Part shown: positions 39,559-48,107 of the stretch, in pieces
Numbering within the stretch: position 1 is the stretch's first letter
Layout: every line of letters begins with the position of its first letter
Assembly (NCBI GenBank): GCA_047975325.1
Contig: JBKEDF010000007.1
Coordinates: 30,708 to 94,707 of the forward strand
Reading direction: 5' to 3'
DNA: 64,000 nucleotides
Origin: JBKEDF01 sp047975325
GTDB lineage: Bacteria; Pseudomonadota; Alphaproteobacteria; Rhodobacterales; Rhodobacteraceae
Notes under the pieces: generated by a model
Told to the model about the DNA's origin: nothing
Database searches by the model: none
Seen by the model: only the letters and a program-made list of their open reading frames with translations
Made by a program: the position numbers and the translations under genes

Positions 39559-40673
39559 GTTGTGGCACCTTCCTTGCCGGGGGGGTCGTCGTCTTCCTCA
39601 TCCGGATCGGGAGGTGGCGGAGGGGATACCCCCAGATAGAGCAGGCTACGGTGATATTTCTGAATGACAAAACGCGTCAGTACGCCCAGGGATGCCGCAA
39701 CCGGCACCGCCACCAGCATGCCGACAAAACCAAAGGCCGCCCCGAAGGCCGAAAGCGCGAAAAGCAGCCAGACGGGGTGGAGGCCCACCGAATCCCCCAC
39801 CAGCCGGGGGGTGATGACATTGCCTTCAAGGAACTGGCCGAAAAAGAAGATCCCCGCGATCAGCAGGATATGCAGCCAGTCCCCCCAGAACTGAAAAAGC
39901 GCAAGGCCGATGGCAAGCCCGCCGCCCACCAGCGCCCCGATATAGGGAATGAAGGTGATTGTGCCGGCAATGACGCCGACGATCAGCCCGAATTGCAGCC
40001 CCGCAATGATCAGCATGACGGAATAGAAAACGCCAAGGATGAGGCAAACCAGGAACTGCCCCCGCAGGAAAGAGGCAAGGGTGGCATCGATCTGACGCGC
40101 AAGGCGCCGGATCGTCGGGGCATGGTCGCGCGGCAGCAATGCATCGACCTGGGCGATCATCCGGTCCCAGTCGAGCAACATGTAAAAGGTCACAACCGGG
40201 ACCACGACCATGAAGACCAGCGCATTGATCACCCCCATGGCAGAGGAAAACAGCGTCTGGACAAGCTCAGCCCCCTGTTCCTTGATCGTGTCGCCGAAGC
40301 TGTTCAATGCCTGCCTGATCGGGCTGTCGGGTTCCAGAAGGTCGGGCACGCGTTCAGTGATGAAGGCCTGCAGGCGTCGTACCATCTCGGGTGCGGTATT
40401 TACCAATTGGCTCAACTGATGCGACAGCGCGGGAAGAACGGCCAGCATCAGCAGGACCGCGATGACCAGTGCGCAGAGGGAGATGATGACCGTTGCCATC
40501 GTCCGGCTGAATTTCCATCGCTCCAGCCGGTCGGCGACCGGATCGAGAAAATAGGCGATGGCCCCACCAACCAGAAAGGGCGTCAGCACATTGCCAAGCG
40601 CGCCCAATAGCAGGAAAAACACCAGTGCGGCGATGCTCCAGTACAAAACTTGCTGTCTTACGGGTAGTGCCAT
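39555..40673 (-). CDS. AI-2E family transporter (PerM/TqsA type)
   Basis: The inner-membrane protein has ~372 residues and about eight helices, with the family core LTPFLVGGAIAYFLDPVADR, a long periplasmic amphipathic part, GVIAGTITFIPYIGALVGGG and FLEGNVITPRLVGDSVGLHPVW. The C-terminal tail is Pro- and Asp-rich. Substrates vary: autoinducer-2, Na+/H+ or unknown. The ATG at 40673 has a GAGGGCGAG region upstream. Coupling to hdaA by GTGA is conserved in many alphaproteobacteria as I recall. Confidence 0.88.
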   Translation of the reverse strand: MALPVRQQVLYWSIAALVFFLLLGALGNVLTPFLVGGAIAYFLDPVADRLERWKFSRTMATVIISLCALVIAVLLMLAVLPALSHQLSQLVNTAPEMVRRLQAFITERVPDLLEPDSPIRQALNSFGDTIKEQGAELVQTLFSSAMGVINALVFMVVVPVVTFYMLLDWDRMIAQVDALLPRDHAPTIRRLARQIDATLASFLRGQFLVCLILGVFYSVMLIIAGLQFGLIVGVIAGTITFIPYIGALVGGGLAIGLALFQFWGDWLHILLIAGIFFFGQFLEGNVITPRLVGDSVGLHPVWLLFALSAFGAAFGFVGMLVAVPVAASLGVLTRFVIQKYHRSLLYLGVSPPPPPDPDEEDDDPPGKEGATT

Positions 40674-40837
40674 ATCTCGCCCTCTTGTCAGCGCCATATC
40701 TTATCGCTGCGGTGCCTCTTTCGTGCAAGGGGCTATTGCCGGTAGGGGCGTGCCGGGGTTCAATTCCCGGCGGGAAGCACAGATATCCGCCCCGGTTGTT
40801 GGTAGACTATCAAATGGGCGCGAAACCGTGGGATCCC

Positions 40838-41614
40838 CTATGACCCCCCTTCGGAAGGGTCGTATTCAATCCGGGCCGATCCTGCCTGGAGCACGCCTTT
40901 GGCCTGATCGAAACGCAGCCAGGCCAGGGCGCGATCCATTGATCTTGTCCCCAACCGGCCGATGGTTCTGGGGCCATTGGTGATCGGAGTGCCCGGCGCC
41001 GCATCGCCCTGCAGCATTACCATGGCAAGCCCCTTTCGCAACTCGGTCTTGTGTTTCATCCGTGCAGTCACTTCCTGTCCGACGTAGCAGCCCTTGCGGA
41101 AATCGACGCCGTGGAGCCGTTCGAAACCGAATTCGAGGATATAGCTGTCCTCGGGGATAAGTTCGATCCCGGTTTCGGGGATCAGATGGGCCACGCGGAT
41201 TGCATCCCAGTCGATTGCCGGGGCTTGTCCATCGGGGCCACCATAGGCGCGCCAGCCCAGGGCAGGGTGACGCGGATCGCGCAGGGCGCCCGGGGGGGGA
41301 TCCCCCAGCCCGCGCGTGACTTCCAGCGCAGCGGGCTCCATCGTCACCTCCGCGCGCAGACGATAAAGCGCAAGCCGCCGCAATGTTGCATCGGCCAGCG
41401 CCTCCGGCAGATCCAGCAGCAGGCTTTCCCCGCTGCGGACCACGAAGAAATCGGCCAGATATTTGCCCTGCGGTGTCAGGAGCGCGGCCCAGATAAGACC
41501 TTCCCCCTTTGCCAGTGGCAGGACATCATTTGTCACCAACCCCTGCAGGAAGGGGAGCGCATCCTTGCCCGAGATTTCAACCACACGACGGTCGGGGGCG
41601 GTTTCGCCTGTCAT
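40838..41614 (-). CDS. ygfZ: YgfZ/CAF17-like folate-binding iron-sulfur assembly protein
   Basis: The 258-residue product is of the GcvT-like fold. The diagnostic motif is KGCYVGQEVTARMKHK, whose Cys is needed in YgfZ, and the early FLQGLVTNDV is also characteristic. It helps assemble or repair certain Fe-S enzymes such as radical-SAM MiaB. GGGAG precedes the ATG. A GCCGGG/CCCGGC hairpin lies in the 160-base gap downstream (40752-40771), not followed by Ts. Confidence 0.92.
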   Translation of the reverse strand: MTGETAPDRRVVEISGKDALPFLQGLVTNDVLPLAKGEGLIWAALLTPQGKYLADFFVVRSGESLLLDLPEALADATLRRLALYRLRAEVTMEPAALEVTRGLGDPPPGALRDPRHPALGWRAYGGPDGQAPAIDWDAIRVAHLIPETGIELIPEDSYILEFGFERLHGVDFRKGCYVGQEVTARMKHKTELRKGLAMVMLQGDAAPGTPITNGPRTIGRLGTRSMDRALAWLRFDQAKGVLQAGSARIEYDPSEGGS

Positions 41615-41647
41615 TTTTTCTCCCTTCGCTAGGATAAATATAGGCGG

Positions 41648-43405
41648 TCAGGATTGAAACTGAAGCTTGCACAGATCGGCATAAAGGCCGGAGCGGGCCA
41701 GCAATTCATCATGGCGTCCCTGATCCACGGCGCGGCCCCGATCCATCACCACGATCTTGTCCGCATTGCGGATTGTGGCCAGCCGATGCGCGATTACCAG
41801 CACGGTTCGGCCTTCGGCCAGTCGGGAGATTGCCTCGGACACCAGGGCCTCGGACTGGGCGTCAAGGGCGCTGGTGGCTTCATCAAGCAAAAGGACCGGT
41901 GCGCTTGCTGTCAACGCCCGGGCAATGGCCACGCGCTGGCGCTGCCCGCCCGAAAGGGCAGATCCGCGTGGCCCTACGGGGCTGTCCACCCCTTGGGGCA
42001 GGGATCGCAGGAATTCACTGATATGCGCGGCCTTGACCGCTGCGGCGAAATCCGCTTCGGGCAGATCCCGGCCCAGCAGGATGTTTTCCCGGATCGTTTC
42101 ATCAAAAAGCGCAGCCTCCTGCGAGACGGCCGAAAACTGACTGCGCAGATCCGAAAGCGGCAGGGTTGCGATATCCACATCGTCAAGCATGATTTGCCCC
42201 GCTTGTGGTTCGGCCATGGCCGTCAGCAGGGAAAAGACGGTGCTCTTGCCTGCACCTGATGCACCGACAAGGGCCGTGATCTGACCTGCCTCAGCCGTAA
42301 AACCAAGCCCGTCCAGAACGGTACTTCCCCCCGGATAGGCGAAATGGATATCGCTAAGCACAATCCTCGGTGCCTGACCGGGATGGGGGAGCTGGCCGGT
42401 CTCAGCGGGCCTTGGCGCGGGTTTCGTGTCGAAAAGTCGGAAAAGCCGTTCAAGGCTTGCCGCGGCGATCTGCCAGAACCCGGCGATATCGCCCAGACGG
42501 CGGATTGGCTGGAAGGTCAGGGCCATGGCAGAAAAGAAGGCCATGAAATCCCCTACGGTTCGTTCGCCCGAGGCAATCTGTGGCCCCGCCAGGATCAGGA
42601 CGGCAAAGAACCCCACCCCGGTAATCACGTCAATCAGTGCCGGAATGGTGGCGCGCCCTGCGACGGTACGGATTTCCCACCGGACAATCCGTGCGACGAT
42701 ATTGGCAAAACGCCCGGTCTGATAGCTTTCCATCCGGTTGAGTTTCACCGCGTCAATGCCGTGAAAGATTTCATCCAGCCTTGTTGCGCGCAATCCCGCC
42801 TCATTGCGCATGGCCATGGTCTTGCGACGGATGTAACGCCGCACGACATGTGCGGGCAGGATCAGAATGGGCGCCCCTATGAGCGCCGCGAAGGTCCAGA
42901 CGGGATCGACGCTCAGCGCGATGACGAACAGCCCCAGCAGCGAAACCGCATCGCGCCCGACCCCGGTGATGAAGACCGACCAGACACCTTGCACCGCAAT
43001 CGTATCGCCCTGCACCCGTTCGATCAGCGCACCGGGGGGATTTTTCTGGAAGAAAGCCGCATCAAGCGTGAGAACATGGCGCAGAAGGTCGATCTGCATT
43101 GCTGCTGATGAGTTTTGCGCGATGACGGTCAGCAATGTCTTGGAGGCGATGGAAGTTATCGCGCGGATCAGGAAAAGCACGACAATCAGCACCCCGACCC
43201 AGATCAGGGCATCGGTATTGCCACCGGTGAAAACCCGGTCGAAAAGCGGTTTGAGCATATAGGAAAGTGCGCCAAGGGTGGATCCTTCCACCACCATGAT
43301 CGCAAAGGCCAGCGCCATGGACCAGCGCCATGGGCGCAGCCAGCCCGACCAGAGACGCGCGAAGAGGCGCGAGGATCGATAGTCGTCATTTTGCAGGTCG
43401 GACAA
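41648..43405 (-). CDS. ABC exporter, fused membrane and ATPase domains (MsbA-like)
   Basis: The 585-residue half-transporter has six membrane helices in the first ~320 residues. The ATPase domain has Walker A GASGAGKST, signature LSGGQRQRVAIARAL and Walker B LLLDEATSALD, with HRLATIRNADKIVVMD. As a homodimer it would export a lipid or hydrophobic compound, and lipid A-core is the standard guess for this type. The start appears to be TTG at 43405; no ATG is available before the first helix. It lies upstream of ygfZ on the same strand. Confidence 0.88.
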   Translation of the reverse strand: MSDLQNDDYRSSRLFARLWSGWLRPWRWSMALAFAIMVVEGSTLGALSYMLKPLFDRVFTGGNTDALIWVGVLIVVLFLIRAITSIASKTLLTVIAQNSSAAMQIDLLRHVLTLDAAFFQKNPPGALIERVQGDTIAVQGVWSVFITGVGRDAVSLLGLFVIALSVDPVWTFAALIGAPILILPAHVVRRYIRRKTMAMRNEAGLRATRLDEIFHGIDAVKLNRMESYQTGRFANIVARIVRWEIRTVAGRATIPALIDVITGVGFFAVLILAGPQIASGERTVGDFMAFFSAMALTFQPIRRLGDIAGFWQIAAASLERLFRLFDTKPAPRPAETGQLPHPGQAPRIVLSDIHFAYPGGSTVLDGLGFTAEAGQITALVGASGAGKSTVFSLLTAMAEPQAGQIMLDDVDIATLPLSDLRSQFSAVSQEAALFDETIRENILLGRDLPEADFAAAVKAAHISEFLRSLPQGVDSPVGPRGSALSGGQRQRVAIARALTASAPVLLLDEATSALDAQSEALVSEAISRLAEGRTVLVIAHRLATIRNADKIVVMDRGRAVDQGRHDELLARSGLYADLCKLQFQS

Positions 43406-43538
43406 GATAAGGATCTTTCAACGGGGGCCGATACGCGGCTGGGGCGTTTTAGCCCGGATCATCAAGCCTCTCAAGCCGCAGCGATTGACGGCGGCTTGCG
43501 CGCGGCGTAGCCAAGACGGGACAGAGTGGAGTTTGCCG

Positions 43539-44747
43539 ATGACCTCGTCCGTTTCACTGGCCCATGGCCGTTCCTATCTGGCCATTCCCGGGCCTTCCGT
43601 GATACCCGATCGCGTGCTGGCTGCGATGCAACGTCCCGCGCCCAATATCTATACCGGCGAACTGGTGGATATGGTCGAAACCCTTTGGCCACGCCTTTGT
43701 ACCGTGGCAGGGACGAAGGCGCATGTTGCACTTTATATCGCCAATGGCCATGGCGCATGGGAAGCGGCCAATGCCAATCTCTTCAGTCGCGGCGACAAGG
43801 CGCTGGTTCTGGCCGTGGGGCGTTTCGGGAATGGCTGGGCGGCAAGCGCGCGTGCCGTCGGGGTCGATGTGGAGGTGCTTGATTTCGGAAAATCCGCACC
43901 CGTTGACATGGCGCGCGTGGAGGACGCATTGAAGGCTGATCGCGACCATCGCATCAAGGCCCTTCTGACGACGCAGGTGGATACTTCCAGTTCGCTGCTG
44001 ACCGATATCCGGGCGCTGCGGCGATTGCTGGATGATCTGGGCCATCCCGCGCTTCTGGGGGTGGATGGTGTCGCAAGCCTTGGTTGCGATGAATATCACA
44101 TGGACGAATGGGGGGTCGATCTGACGGTCGGGGCAAGCCAGAAGGGGCTGATGACACCGCCCGGGCTGGGCTTTGTCTGGTTTTCCGACAAGGCCCGTGA
44201 ACGCTGTCGCGAAAGTGATCTGCGCAGCCCCTATTGGGATTGGGAACCGCGTGTCTTCGGGCCGGAATTCTATCAGCGCTTTGCCGGAACCGCACCGACC
44301 CATCACCTTTTCGCGCTGAATGAGGCATTGCGGATGATCGAGGAGGAAGGCCTGAAAAATGTCTGGGCCCGCCATCGCAAGCTTGCCTCTGCTGTCTGGG
44401 CCGCCTTCGATGCCTGGGGTAAGGATAATCCGAAGATCGCGCTGAATGTCGCCACCTCGGCCTTTCGCGGCAATTCGGTAACGGCGGTACGGTTCGGGGC
44501 GCCTGATGCCACGCGGCTGCGTGAATGGTGTGAACGGGAAACAGGTGTGACGCTGGGGATCGGGCTGGGCATGGCGCTGCCTTCCGATCCGGCATGGCAT
44601 GGGTTTCTGCGGGTGGCGCATATGGGCCATGTCAACGCACATATGACACTGGGGGTCCTTGCGGCGATGGAGGCGGGGCTGAAGGCGCTGGATATCCCGC
44701 ATGGGCCGGGCGCGCTGGATGCCGCAACCCGCGCCATTCTGGACTAG
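43539..44747 (+). CDS. Class V aminotransferase (serine-glyoxylate / alanine-glyoxylate aminotransferase-like)
   Basis: The ~402-residue PLP enzyme has GRSYLAIPGPSVIPDRVLAA, IANGHGAWEAA, LGVDGVASLGCDEYHMDEWG and the Lys-bearing VGASQKGLMTPPGLG. This is the SgaA/AGT family, which moves amino groups between small amino acids and glyoxylate or pyruvate. GGAG lies about 10 bases before the ATG. The next gene, a flavin amine oxidase-like protein, begins five bases after its stop, so the two form a unit at the start of the amine-related cluster. The substrate is unknown. Confidence 0.85.
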   Translation: MTSSVSLAHGRSYLAIPGPSVIPDRVLAAMQRPAPNIYTGELVDMVETLWPRLCTVAGTKAHVALYIANGHGAWEAANANLFSRGDKALVLAVGRFGNGWAASARAVGVDVEVLDFGKSAPVDMARVEDALKADRDHRIKALLTTQVDTSSSLLTDIRALRRLLDDLGHPALLGVDGVASLGCDEYHMDEWGVDLTVGASQKGLMTPPGLGFVWFSDKARERCRESDLRSPYWDWEPRVFGPEFYQRFAGTAPTHHLFALNEALRMIEEEGLKNVWARHRKLASAVWAAFDAWGKDNPKIALNVATSAFRGNSVTAVRFGAPDATRLREWCERETGVTLGIGLGMALPSDPAWHGFLRVAHMGHVNAHMTLGVLAAMEAGLKALDIPHGPGALDAATRAILD

Positions 44748-44751
44748 ACGG

Positions 44752-45957
44752 ATGGAACGGCGCCCCCCCGCGCGGCGCGGCTACGATGTCGTCATCGTCG
44801 GAGGTGCGATGATGGGATCGGCCACGGCATGGTGGCTGACCAATATGGGCGGGTTCGACGGTCGTATTCTGGTGGTCGAACGCGATCCGAGTTATGAATT
44901 CGCGGCAACCTCACATACGAATTCCTGCATCCGGCAGCAGTTTTCTTCGGAACTGAATGTGCAAATTTCCCGTTTTGGTGCGGAATTCGTGCAGGATCTG
45001 CCGCATTTCATGGGGCCGGATCCGCGATTGCCGAAATTGAAGATCCGGAATTTCGGCTATCTTTATCTTGCCGCGACAGCGAAAGGCGCGGCAATCCTGC
45101 GTGAAAATCAGTCCATGCAGGCCCGTCTTGGCGCAGCAACCCGGATTTTGATGCCGGGGGAAATCAGCGCGGAATATCCGTTCTTCAAAATCGATGACCT
45201 GGTGTTGGGATCACATAACCCTGTTGATGAAGGGTATTTTGACGGAGCAACCGTTTTTGACTGGTTTCGCCGCAAGGCGCGTGAAAACGGTGTCGAATAC
45301 CTGGAAAATGAGGTTGCCGGTGTGACAGTCCGGGCGGGACATGTCAAAGGCGTGACCTTGGCCAGCGGTGAAAAGGTCACTTGCGGGCATCTAGTGAATG
45401 CGGCGGGAACGCGGGGGACGGCGCTGGCACGGATGGCGGGGATCGCGATCCCGGTTGAGCCACGCAAACGGTTCACCTGGGTGATCCGCGCTGAAACCCC
45501 GCTGAAACGGGATTTGCCGCTGACCGTTGATCCAAGTGGGGTACACATGCGGCAGGAGGGGCACGACACCTATATGATCGGCGGTCATGGTGGCCCGGAT
45601 CCCGTGGTGGACCCGGAGGATTTCAACCTCGATCCCGACCTTTGGATGGATCATATCTGGCCCCGTATCGCGACGCGCATACCTGCCTTTGAATCCGTCC
45701 GGGTGATCCGTGAATGGGCAGGGCATTACGATATGAACCTGCTTGATCAGAATGCCATTACCGGCCCGCATCCCGAACTTGGGAATTTCCACTTTCTGAA
45801 CGGGTTTTCGGGCCATGGGCTGCAACAGGCCCCGGCCATGGGGCGCGGCATGGCGGAATGGATCATTCATGGGGGTTATCGCAGCCTTGATCTGTCCCCT
45901 TTCCATTTTGAACGGATCGCCGAAGGACGCCCTTATCGGGAAAGGGCGATTATCTGA
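44752..45957 (+). CDS. FAD-dependent amine/amino-acid oxidoreductase (DAO/sarcosine-oxidase family)
   Basis: The ~401-residue product has an N-terminal FAD motif (YDVVIVGGAMMGSATAWWL), SHTNSCIRQQFSSE, and the DAO-family end HFLNGFSGHGLQQAPAMGRG. The family oxidises C-N bonds of N-methyl or other secondary amino acids, releasing an amine and an oxo-acid or formaldehyde. Pairing with a class V aminotransferase points to amino-acid or N-alkyl amino-acid catabolism. Its stop overlaps the convergent Lrp gene by eight bases. Confidence 0.85.
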   Translation: MERRPPARRGYDVVIVGGAMMGSATAWWLTNMGGFDGRILVVERDPSYEFAATSHTNSCIRQQFSSELNVQISRFGAEFVQDLPHFMGPDPRLPKLKIRNFGYLYLAATAKGAAILRENQSMQARLGAATRILMPGEISAEYPFFKIDDLVLGSHNPVDEGYFDGATVFDWFRRKARENGVEYLENEVAGVTVRAGHVKGVTLASGEKVTCGHLVNAAGTRGTALARMAGIAIPVEPRKRFTWVIRAETPLKRDLPLTVDPSGVHMRQEGHDTYMIGGHGGPDPVVDPEDFNLDPDLWMDHIWPRIATRIPAFESVRVIREWAGHYDMNLLDQNAITGPHPELGNFHFLNGFSGHGLQQAPAMGRGMAEWIIHGGYRSLDLSPFHFERIAEGRPYRERAII

Positions 45958-46420
45958 CGGCAAGGGGGATCGGGCGTTGTTCGGCAATGGCCTCCATCGC
46001 GAAATAGGAGGTTACGGTTTCCAGTTCGACCTTCGCGATCAGCCGCTGATAGACCCGGTCATAGCTTGTCATGTCGCGGGTAATGACCTTGAGCAGGTAA
46101 TCGTAATCCCCCCCGATACGAAAGAAATCCACGACCTCCGGAATCTGTTGGACATGATTGCGGAAATTTTCAAGCCAGCCCTTTGAATGGTGCCGGGTTC
46201 GCAGCATCACAAAAACCACAAGCCCCGCCCCGAGCTGCGCACGATCCAGCGTGACCGTGCGGCCCCGGATAACGCCGCTTTCCTCCAACAGTTTCAAGCG
46301 CCGCCAAAGCGCGTTTTGCGAAATTCCGATCCGTTCGGCCATGGCACGTTGCGATTGGGCCGAGTTGCGTTGCAACTCCTCAAGGATGCGCATATCCAAA
46401 TGATCGAATGGTACCTGCAT
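45950..46420 (-). CDS. Lrp/AsnC-family transcriptional regulator
   Basis: The 156-residue product has an N-terminal helix-turn-helix (LDMRILEELQRNSAQSQRAM; GISQNALWRRLKLLEESGVI) and a C-terminal RAM ligand domain (VVDFFRIGGDYDYLLKVITR). Lrp-type proteins sense amino acids and commonly control the neighbouring divergent genes. Here that is the cysteine-desulfurase-like gene at 46505, and an inverted repeat at 46482-46500 suits such a regulator. It is embedded in the cluster, so it is the best candidate for its local regulator. Confidence 0.92.
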   Translation of the reverse strand: MQVPFDHLDMRILEELQRNSAQSQRAMAERIGISQNALWRRLKLLEESGVIRGRTVTLDRAQLGAGLVVFVMLRTRHHSKGWLENFRNHVQQIPEVVDFFRIGGDYDYLLKVITRDMTSYDRVYQRLIAKVELETVTSYFAMEAIAEQRPIPLAVR

Positions 46421-46481
46421 TTTTCAATCATATGACACAATATTATCCTTAGAAAGGTAAAAAAATGTGCTGAAATCGGAT

Positions 46482-46500
46482 AAATCAGATGACATGATTT
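46482..46500. promoter_or_regulatory. Candidate Lrp operator
   Basis: AAATCA-GATGACA-TGATTT is a perfect 6-bp inverted repeat with a 7-base centre, ending four bases before the ATG at 46505. The whole 84-base divergent region is AT-rich, and a related half-site TCAATCATATGA occurs at its other end. An Lrp-type site is the natural reading; bound protein would also cover the translation start region. Confidence 0.45.
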
Positions 46501-46504
46501 TCCG

Positions 46505-48019
46505 ATGAATCAGCAAGTCCAACCTCCCGTCATTCTTTCCCCGCTTGATCGTTTCCGTGCCGAACTGGCCGGGCCGGATCTTGCCGCACGTCTTGCCGCC
46601 GCCCAGATAGGGGAGGGTGTGCTGATCGAGACACCCTTTGGCACGCGATCGCTGATTTATGCTGATCATGTCGCCTCGGGCCGGTCCTTGCGGCTGGTTG
46701 AGGATTTCGTGATGGAGGCAGTGCTGCCCTATTACGCCAATACCCATAGCCAGGCGTCATATTGTGGCGGCTACATGACGCGATTGCGCGAAGCCGCCCG
46801 GGATGAGATTGCACGGATCTGCGGGGCAGGACCGGATAGCGCGGTGATCTTTACCGGCTCTGGTGCGACGGCGGGATTGCATCGTGTGGTGGACCTTTTG
46901 GATATTCCGGCGCGGTGGCGCCGGGGGGAAAGGGTCGTGGTGCTCCTGGGACCCTATGAACATCATTCCAACCTGCTGCCCTGGCGCGAATCCGGGGCCG
47001 AGATACAGCAAATTTCCGAAGCTCCCGACGGCGGCCCGGATCTGGGGGAACTGGAGGCCGCGCTGATTGCGGCAAAGGGCGCAATAGTGGTCGGGGCTTT
47101 TTCGGCGGCTTCGAATGTCACGGGGATAGTCACGGATGACCGGGCGGTGACAAGACTGTTGAAATCCCATGGTGCGCTGGCCATCTGGGACTATGCCGGA
47201 GGTGGCCCCTATCTGCCGATGGACATGGGCAAGGACGGGGAAGCCAAGGATGCGATTGTCTTTTCCAGCCACAAGTTTTCTGGCGGGCCGGGTAGTTCGG
47301 GTGTGCTGATCTGCCGTCGTTCGCTGGCCCCGGAGGGGCGGCCGACACGGGCGGGGGGCGGGACAGTCAGCTTCGTTTCCCCCTGGGACCACGTCTATCA
47401 GGAAGATCTTGAAAGCCGTGAGGAAGCTGGCACACCCAATGTGATCGGCGATATTCGTGCTGCCTTGGTGCTGATGATCAAGGAGGCGCTGGGCCAGAAC
47501 TGGATATCGGCACGAAACCGCAGTCTGCGCGGCATTGCAAAAGCCGGATGGTCGGGCCTTCCGGGACTGGAGGTTCTGGGCCGTGCAGGGTCAGATGCCA
47601 TTCCGGTTTTTTCCTTCCGGTTACGTGACGGGGCCGGGGCGCTGGTGCATCATCAGCTTGTCACCCGGATGCTGAGCGATGTTCTTGGCATTCAGGCCCG
47701 CGGCGGTTGTGCCTGTGCCGGTCCCTATGCGCATCACCTCCTGGGAATGAAGCGCGCCGAATCCGAAAGGATCTTTGATGCGATCCGGGCGGGGAGGGAG
47801 GTTGAAAAACCCGGCTGGGTACGGCTCAACCTGTCCTATCTCAATTCGGATGCCAAGGCTGCGCGGATTGTTGAGGGTGTGACGCTGATTGCGCGTCATG
47901 CCACGGAACTTGCCCCGGCCTATCGCTGTGACAGCAGCACGGCACGGTTTCAGGCTGAACCTTCGGCAGGGGATCTGGCGCTGGCGACCCGGATCCATGA
48001 GGGTTTTACCGGCATCTGA
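46505..48019 (+). CDS. Class V PLP enzyme, cysteine-desulfurase/selenocysteine-lyase-like
   Basis: The 504-residue protein is about 100 longer than a typical cysteine desulfurase. Visible elements are YYANTHSQASYCGGYMTRLR, VIFTGSGATAGLHRVV, LLGPYEHHSNLLPWR, the PLP-Lys segment FSSHKFSGGPGSSG and a Cys pair in ARGGCACAGPYAHHLL, where the active-loop Cys of desulfurases lies. No SufE, SufU or IscU gene is near, so a C-S or C-N lyase role in the catabolic cluster is more likely than Fe-S assembly. No good ribosome site precedes the ATG, and no alternative start is available. Confidence 0.75.
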   Translation: MNQQVQPPVILSPLDRFRAELAGPDLAARLAAAQIGEGVLIETPFGTRSLIYADHVASGRSLRLVEDFVMEAVLPYYANTHSQASYCGGYMTRLREAARDEIARICGAGPDSAVIFTGSGATAGLHRVVDLLDIPARWRRGERVVVLLGPYEHHSNLLPWRESGAEIQQISEAPDGGPDLGELEAALIAAKGAIVVGAFSAASNVTGIVTDDRAVTRLLKSHGALAIWDYAGGGPYLPMDMGKDGEAKDAIVFSSHKFSGGPGSSGVLICRRSLAPEGRPTRAGGGTVSFVSPWDHVYQEDLESREEAGTPNVIGDIRAALVLMIKEALGQNWISARNRSLRGIAKAGWSGLPGLEVLGRAGSDAIPVFSFRLRDGAGALVHHQLVTRMLSDVLGIQARGGCACAGPYAHHLLGMKRAESERIFDAIRAGREVEKPGWVRLNLSYLNSDAKAARIVEGVTLIARHATELAPAYRCDSSTARFQAEPSAGDLALATRIHEGFTGI

Positions 48020-48107
48020 AGGGATAGAACTTTCGGGGGGGCTTGGAGCCCCGCACGGAACGGTATAGCAGGAAAGGCACCCATCTGCGAGTGACTGAGA
48101 GGAGGCC

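Noticed and set aside
40740..40775. A tRNA-like T-arm (GGTTCAATTCC between GCCGGG and CCCGGC)
   Set aside because: No matching acceptor, D-arm or anticodon arm lies upstream, and the T-stem would have a mismatch. It is treated as a plain hairpin.
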